Below are positions 58,569 through 64,000 of a DNA stretch of 64,000 nucleotides, piece by piece. Under the pieces are notes generated by a model that worked only from the letters and a program-made list of their open reading frames with translations, was not told where the DNA came from and searched no databases. The DNA is from Saprospiraceae bacterium. Its GTDB lineage: Bacteria; Bacteroidota; Bacteroidia; Chitinophagales; Saprospiraceae. The stretch is from assembly GCA_021738725.1 (NCBI GenBank), contig JAIPBE010000006.1, forward strand, positions 42,069 to 106,068, read 5' to 3'. Position 1 is the first letter of the stretch, and each line of letters begins with the position of its first letter. The position numbers were made by a program, and so were the translations under genes.

Positions 58569-59939
58569 TTACAAACCCGTACGCAAGGCTAATGTCCGAT
58601 CCTTGACCGTGGCCAGGATCGCATCGAGATCCATTTCTGCCAATGGAATGTCCACCGCACACAATTCCATCAACACTTTATCCTGGGCATTTCCCAATTC
58701 TTTTGCCAAGGAATAAGGCACATCCTCCCTGAATGTGACTAAAGAGTATTTGGAGAAGTAATCCGGAAACGTGGCTTCCAATTGTGTCTCTAGTTGGCGC
58801 TTCCGCATGAAAACGGGGTCGGCGACGTGGTCGCGCATTTCATAAAAATTTTCCACTGCCAGATCGGCAATGGCATCCGCATTGGGCTTTCTCAGTTCCT
58901 GGAATGCCGGCAACAAACGATCCCAGTCATCGCCATATTGATCCAGGCACTGATCAAAGACCAGACAATCCTCAAAAGAACAATTCATTCCCTGACCGTA
59001 GAAGGGCACCACTGCATGGGCTGCATCTCCGATCAAGACAGTTTTCCCATGTGCCGACCAGGGAAAACACTTGATCGTTCCCAACGAACTGGTCGGATTC
59101 TGGAAATATTCCGTTTCCAGGTCCGGCATCAAGGCCAGGGTATCCGGAAACCAGGTTTCAAAATACTTCCGTACAGAGGGACCATCATGCATGGCGGCGA
59201 AACCGGTCTCTCCTTCAAATGGAAGGAACAACGTGACCGTAAAACTCCCGTCCGGATTGGGGAGAGCGATCATCATAAATCCGCCCCGAGGCCAGATATG
59301 CAGGGCATTTTTTTCCACCAGCCATCCTCCATTCGCAGCAGGTGGAAAGGACAATTCCTTATACCCGTGGGAGAGCCAATCCTGCCGATAATCAAACCGC
59401 AGGCGTGGCCCCTGTGATAACATACTGCTTCGCACAGCACTGCCAGCGCCATCCGCACCAATGATCAGAGCCCCTTCACCTTGGATATGACGATTAGTGG
59501 TTTGATCATGAAAATGGGCAATGCCCGCCTCCAGATCCACATGCACACAAGGTGTATCGAAAAACAATTTCAAATTGGGAAAAGCCGCCGCCTGATCCAG
59601 CAATGCAATGTTCAACCCCCCTCGGGATACAGAATTGATATGCTCCCCTTTCCGTCCGGAATAAGACTGAAAATGGGTGTGCCCTGTCTGGTGATGGATC
59701 ATACGCCCTTCCATCGGGATCAGATCCTGAAGCACCTGTTCATCGATACCGATCATTTCCAAGGCACGCAATCCACGGTCGGAGAGTGCCAGGTTGATCG
59801 ATCGGCCGGCAGAAATATCCGCCGACCGCATATCCGGACGTGATTCATAAAGCTCAACTTCGAATCCACGTTGGGCCAGACGCACAGCCAACAGGGTGCC
59901 GCTCAAGCCGGCACCGGCAATAATGATGGGTTTGGACAT
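58569..59939 (-). CDS. kmo: Kynurenine 3-monooxygenase
   Basis: IIAGAGLSGTLLAVRLAQRGFEVELYESRPDMR; GRSINLALSDRGLRALE; LIGDAAHAVVPFYGQGMNCSFEDC. Confidence 0.95.
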   Translation of the reverse strand: MSKPIIIAGAGLSGTLLAVRLAQRGFEVELYESRPDMRSADISAGRSINLALSDRGLRALEMIGIDEQVLQDLIPMEGRMIHHQTGHTHFQSYSGRKGEHINSVSRGGLNIALLDQAAAFPNLKLFFDTPCVHVDLEAGIAHFHDQTTNRHIQGEGALIIGADGAGSAVRSSMLSQGPRLRFDYRQDWLSHGYKELSFPPAANGGWLVEKNALHIWPRGGFMMIALPNPDGSFTVTLFLPFEGETGFAAMHDGPSVRKYFETWFPDTLALMPDLETEYFQNPTSSLGTIKCFPWSAHGKTVLIGDAAHAVVPFYGQGMNCSFEDCLVFDQCLDQYGDDWDRLLPAFQELRKPNADAIADLAVENFYEMRDHVADPVFMRKRQLETQLEATFPDYFSKYSLVTFREDVPYSLAKELGNAQDKVLMELCAVDIPLAEMDLDAILATVKDRTLALRTGL

Positions 59940-60031
59940 GGGGTAAAAATACGTAATCAGACCCGGCTTCCGGACAGTTTCACCCCCTAAATGAGCAAAA
60001 CACCTTACCTTCCTATGGTCAATTTCTATCC

Positions 60032-60304
60032 ATGCCCACGGTCAAATTCACGTATGCCCTCAAACGATTCTTTCCCGATCTGCGGGATGGACAGATCGAG
60101 GCCGACAATCTGACCCGTGCGCTGTATGAAGTAGATCAACGTTATCCCGGACTTCGCTCCTATATTCTGGATGAACAGGGCCGGTTGCGAAAACACGTGC
60201 AGATCTATCTGGACGGCGACCCGATCCAGGATCGAGAAGGGCTGTCTGATCAACTGGGACCCGATACCGAGATCTACCTGATGCAAGCCTTGTCCGGAGG
60301 TTGA
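60032..60304 (+). CDS. MoaD/ThiS-family beta-grasp protein with C-terminal Gly-Gly
   Basis: 90 aa, VQIYLDGDPIQDREGLSDQLGPDTEIYLMQALSGG. Confidence 0.85.
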   Translation: MPTVKFTYALKRFFPDLRDGQIEADNLTRALYEVDQRYPGLRSYILDEQGRLRKHVQIYLDGDPIQDREGLSDQLGPDTEIYLMQALSGG

Positions 60305-60336
60305 CAAATTCTCGATCGCTTGAAAAATCCTGACAC

Positions 60337-61419
60337 ATGAAAAAGACCCTCCTCATCGGTACACGCAAAGGACTGGTTGTCGCCCGGAAAAAGAATGGCA
60401 TCTGGCAACTGGGGGACGTTCATCATGAAGGTGTACCTGTATCGATCGCATATGGTGATCCGCGCTCTGGTACCTGGTGGGCCTGCTTTGATCACGGCCA
60501 CTGGGGAGTGAAAATGCAACGATCAACGGATGAAGGGCAGACCTGGGAAGAAGTCACTGCACCGGCTTATCCCGAAGGAGCTGAGGTCAAAGAAGGTGTT
60601 CCAGCCGCTACCCGATATCTCTGGGCCATGCAAGAGGGTGGGACCGCCCATCCAAAACGCTTGTGGGTGGGGACCGAACCCGGAGGGCTTTTCCAGAGCC
60701 AGGACCAGGGCACTTCCTTTCAATTGGTGGACAGTCTGTGGAACCACCCCTCCCGCGTCGGCGGCCAGTGGTTTGGCGGAGGTCGCGACCATGCTGGTAT
60801 CCATTCTGTGGTGGTAGACCCGCGAAACGAGGATCGCGTGCTAGTCGGCGTCAGTTGTGCCGGGGTCTTCGAATCCCTGGATGCCGGTCAAAGCTGGCAG
60901 GCTCGCAACAAGGGCCTCCGGGCTGATTTCCTGCCGGACCCTCATGCTGAGTTCGGTCATGATCCGCATATCCTGATCGCCTCCCCCACGGATCCGGATA
61001 TCCTCTGGCAACAAAATCATTGTGGCATTTTCAAATCGACTGACGGAGCGGCCTCCTGGCAGGACATCAGCGATCCTGAAGGCGAAGCCAATTTCGGATT
61101 TGCCCTGGCAGTTGCCTCCGATAATGCCGACCAGGCCTGGGTGGCCCCGGCCAACAGCGATGTCACCCGAGTCGCCCTGCAACGCAAACTCTGCATCTGC
61201 CGGACAGACGATGGTGGGAAGACCTGGACGACCTTTCGAAAAGGCCTTCCTCAGGATCATTGCTTTGATATCGTCTACCGGCACGCCCTGGTCAGCGATG
61301 GTGATGACGTGCTTTTCGGCACTACGACAGGCAACCTTTTCCATTCTGGCGACCGGGGTGAATCCTGGCAAGTCATCAGTAACTACCTGCCCATGGTCTA
61401 TTCTCTGCAGCTGATATAA
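60337..61419 (+). CDS. Cytoplasmic BNR/sialidase-like beta-propeller protein
   Basis: Asp-box-like repeats (STDEGQTWEEV, SLDAGQSWQAR, STDGAASWQDI, TDDGGKTWTTF, SGDRGESWQVI); no signal peptide. Confidence 0.85.
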   Translation: MKKTLLIGTRKGLVVARKKNGIWQLGDVHHEGVPVSIAYGDPRSGTWWACFDHGHWGVKMQRSTDEGQTWEEVTAPAYPEGAEVKEGVPAATRYLWAMQEGGTAHPKRLWVGTEPGGLFQSQDQGTSFQLVDSLWNHPSRVGGQWFGGGRDHAGIHSVVVDPRNEDRVLVGVSCAGVFESLDAGQSWQARNKGLRADFLPDPHAEFGHDPHILIASPTDPDILWQQNHCGIFKSTDGAASWQDISDPEGEANFGFALAVASDNADQAWVAPANSDVTRVALQRKLCICRTDDGGKTWTTFRKGLPQDHCFDIVYRHALVSDGDDVLFGTTTGNLFHSGDRGESWQVISNYLPMVYSLQLI

Positions 61420-61580
61420 GAGTATAGTAGGTTATGAGTGAAGGAGGTTATGTGGTGATGAGATCAGAGTTCTTTTACGGAAGGGATGTTTCGATATCCA
61501 TACCAATAAGGATTCCTCTCGGTGGATCGTCCATCCACAGGCAGAAATAACAGTGATTCATTAGAAAAACAAGATGTGTT

Positions 61581-61627
61581 GGTATGAGTGTCTCACTCGT
61601 ACCGGTTATTGCGCGGTGTCCTACCGC
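61581..61627 (+). repeat. Twin-hairpin element, short-spaced subfamily, copy 1
   Basis: GGTATGAGTG-TCT-CACTCGTACC and GCGGT-GTCCT-ACCGC, centres 28 bp apart. Confidence 0.75.
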
Positions 61628-61693
61628 AACCTGGTAATATCAGTTCAAGCTTTGATCAAGGTCCATGTCAGGTGAGGCATTCATTTTCCTGCC

Positions 61694-61740
61694 TCGGTGA
61701 GACACCGACAGATAGGGAGGTACTGGTGAGATACCAGTAC
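61694..61740 (-). repeat. Twin-hairpin element, short-spaced subfamily, inverted copy
   Basis: TCGGTG-AGA-CACCGA and GTACTGGT-GAGAT-ACCAGTAC. Confidence 0.75.
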
Positions 61741-61831
61741 TAACGATTTTAATTTAATGGAGTAATTCCAGCCAATCTATACACACGTTCAATGTGTTTA
61801 AACCTTTTGTGTATTCAATTCTAATTAGGTT

Positions 61832-61877
61832 GGTCCGAGTGTCTCGCTTGTACCGGCTGTTGCACGGTATCCCACCG
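61832..61877 (+). repeat. Twin-hairpin element, short-spaced subfamily, copy 3 (diverged)
   Basis: GGTCCGAGTG-TCT-CGCTTGTACC and CGGT-ATCCC-ACCG, centres 28 bp apart. Confidence 0.6.
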
Positions 61878-62075
61878 CGAGCTCGAAGCCGACTGCACAA
61901 GGTTGAATGTCGTTAGAAGAGTATGCGTTCAGGAAGTTATGAGGCCGATGTTCTTAAAAATTGAGACCGAATACCGAATACCCATGGCCGAACACCGTCT
62001 TCTAAAATGAAAACATTCTAATTTCTTCCCTGCACCCCTTCTATTGTCGTAAATTTCGGTCAAAGCTTTCCGATC

Positions 62076-63746
62076 ATGACAGAAGAACGACCCTGGCTGA
62101 AACACTATGCAAAAGGTGTGCCTGCCAATATCGATCCGGATGCCTACTGCAGTGTAGTTGACCTCATCGAAGAGAATTTCGCCAAATACAAGAACAAAGG
62201 CGCTTTTTATTGTATGGGCAAAACCATGACCTATGGGGATATTGACAAATATTCCCAGCAGTTTGGTGCATATCTCCATTCCCGTGGATTGAAACCGGGT
62301 GACCGGATCGCTTTAATGATGCCCAATCTGTTGCAATATCCAATTGTCCTCTTCGGGGCACTCCGGGCAGGATTGGTGGTGGTGAATATCAACCCTCTGT
62401 ATACGCCCCGTGAGATGAAGCACCAGCTTGTGGATTCCGGGGCAACAGCCATCGTGATCGCGGAAAATTTTGCCCGCAATCTCCAGCAGGTTATTGCAGA
62501 CACTCGGATCAATACGGTCATCGTCACCTCGATTGGAGAGATGCTACCAATGTTCAAGCGTTGGCTGATCAACTTCGTGGTCCGGTATATCAAACGGTTG
62601 GTACCCAAATATGAGATCGCCAATACCGTCGATTTCAAACAGGCACTCAAGCAAGGGAAAGCCTTTTCTATCCCGACCATCGACCGAAACCCGGAAGATG
62701 TGATCCTCCTCCAATACACGGGCGGCACAACGGGTGTCTCAAAAGGCGCCATGTTGACCAATCGCAACCTGGTGGCCAATATGCTCCAGATACGCGCAGT
62801 CATGGATCCAGTCCTGGAAGAAGGGAAAGAAGTGGCCATCTGTGCATTACCTATGTATCACATCTTTGCATTTACCGTGAATTGCCTGGCGCTGTCCAGC
62901 AAGGGCACCCTGAGTGTCCTGATTGTCAATGCCCGGGATCTAAAATCCGTCATTAAGGAATTAAAAAACCATCCTATCAGCATCTTCCCTGGCGTGAACA
63001 CCCTGTTCAATGCCTTGATGAATCACAAGGACTTTGCTTCGGTGGACATGTCCCATCTCAAGATCACGGTGGGCGGCGGAATGGCTGTCCAGCGGTCCGT
63101 GGCGGAACGTTGGCAACAAATGACCGGTTGCTTTTTGGCAGAGGGGTATGGCCTGACGGAAACTTCTCCCTTGCTCTGTGTGAGTCCACTGGATGGTACC
63201 GGCCGCTTGGGCACCATCGGCTTGCCCGCACCGAATACGGATATCCGAATAGTCGGGGATGACGGCACCATACTGGGGCCGGATCAGGTTGGAGAATTGC
63301 AAGCCAAAGGACCCCAGGTCATGAAAGGATATTACAATCGACCGGATGAAACGGCGCGTAGTATCAAAGACGGCTGGTTTGCCACCGGCGATATTGCCAA
63401 AATGCTGCCAGATGGTTTCTTTCAGATCGTAGACCGGAAAAAGGACATGATCCTGGTGTCAGGGTTCAACGTCTATCCAAATGAGATCGAAGATGTGTTG
63501 GCAACCCACCCGAAGGTGCTGGAGGTGGCAGCAGTGGGCGTTCCAGATGAAAAATCTGGTGAAGTAGTCAAGGTCTTCGTCGTGAAAAAGGACAGAAGTC
63601 TGACCGAAAAAGAGGTTATTGAGTACTGCAGGGAAAATCTGACGAATTATAAAGTACCCAAGTCAGTCGAGTTTAAGAAGGAACTTCCGAAGACAAATGT
63701 GGGCAAGATTTTGAGAAGGGCCCTCCGAGAGCCAACAATTGTATAA
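62076..63746 (+). CDS. fadD: Long-chain acyl-CoA synthetase (FadD-like)
   Basis: LLQYTGGTTGVSKGAMLTNRNLVANM; AEGYGLTETSPLLCVSP; DRKKDMILVSGFNVYPNEIEDVL. Confidence 0.94.
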   Translation: MTEERPWLKHYAKGVPANIDPDAYCSVVDLIEENFAKYKNKGAFYCMGKTMTYGDIDKYSQQFGAYLHSRGLKPGDRIALMMPNLLQYPIVLFGALRAGLVVVNINPLYTPREMKHQLVDSGATAIVIAENFARNLQQVIADTRINTVIVTSIGEMLPMFKRWLINFVVRYIKRLVPKYEIANTVDFKQALKQGKAFSIPTIDRNPEDVILLQYTGGTTGVSKGAMLTNRNLVANMLQIRAVMDPVLEEGKEVAICALPMYHIFAFTVNCLALSSKGTLSVLIVNARDLKSVIKELKNHPISIFPGVNTLFNALMNHKDFASVDMSHLKITVGGGMAVQRSVAERWQQMTGCFLAEGYGLTETSPLLCVSPLDGTGRLGTIGLPAPNTDIRIVGDDGTILGPDQVGELQAKGPQVMKGYYNRPDETARSIKDGWFATGDIAKMLPDGFFQIVDRKKDMILVSGFNVYPNEIEDVLATHPKVLEVAAVGVPDEKSGEVVKVFVVKKDRSLTEKEVIEYCRENLTNYKVPKSVEFKKELPKTNVGKILRRALREPTIV

Positions 63747-63872
63747 CACTCCACGTTAATAAAGGGTTAACTAACTCCTCGGGCTTGGTATTCACCTTAC
63801 ATTCGCTGTCTCGAGAGAGTATATTTTCACCAACTTTGAATGACATTATGAGTAAGAAATTTGGTTCTACTG

Positions 63873-64000
63873 TCATTTTAATGGGTACAAGTCCAATCCG
63901 CCATTAAAGAACAGGATGGCACTTCGGAAATTTTCGAATACCCTATATCCTCTGGCGGACAGTTTCAATTCCTGAATTTTACCATTTATTCGTTCTGCAA
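63873..64000 (-). mobile_element. C-terminal fragment of an ISL3-type transposase (runs off the window)
   Basis: Reverse strand reads AERINGKIQELKLSARGYRVFENFRSAILFFNGGLDLYPLK*, resembling the ISL3-family C-terminal pattern. Confidence 0.65.

Noticed and set aside
1-64000. tRNA or rRNA genes
   Set aside because: No cloverleaf or rRNA-like segment recognised by eye in intergenic gaps; a tRNAscan/Infernal run would be needed to exclude them formally.

Overview
This is a 64 kb chromosomal window from a Bacteroidota-type genome, probably Saprospiria-like. The assignment is inferred from T9SS C-terminal sorting domains, TAnnTTTG -7 boxes and gene content. Most of it is ordinary housekeeping or metabolism: secA, deoC, polA, rnhB, mnmG, dnaX, icd, add, kmo, fadD-like, pepP-like, M1 aminopeptidase and several ABC transporters. 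It also carries a clade-II-like nitrous oxide reductase cluster (nosZ, membrane protein, nosL, nosD, nosF, nosY, with Rrf2 regulator, cytochrome c, oxidase-like protein and Ric) and a SulP / carbonic anhydrase / SulP cluster. The accessory part is 17.2-25.2 kb, where two repeat nurseries flank an exonuclease, a SWIM protein and a hipBA pair. Main points for follow-up: (1) several families of structured palindromic repeats whose stems change in a compensatory way, notably a twin hairpin with a conserved TCT loop; (2) a duplicated 3' end of a YpfJ-like metallopeptidase gene forming direct repeats around a ~5 kb SWIM/hipBA segment; (3) a hipB-like antitoxin whose natural N-terminus is interrupted by an in-frame TAG while hipA looks intact; (4) an A10 slippery run in dnaX where both alternative frames stop at once, suggesting a tau/gamma switch; (5) duplicated upstream modules before polA and a downstream gene with different hairpins at the same position; (6) palindromic operator candidates at the nos regulator; (7) a beta-grasp protein ending in Gly-Gly paired with a BNR-repeat protein. 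I ran no searches; family names come from reading motifs in the translations.
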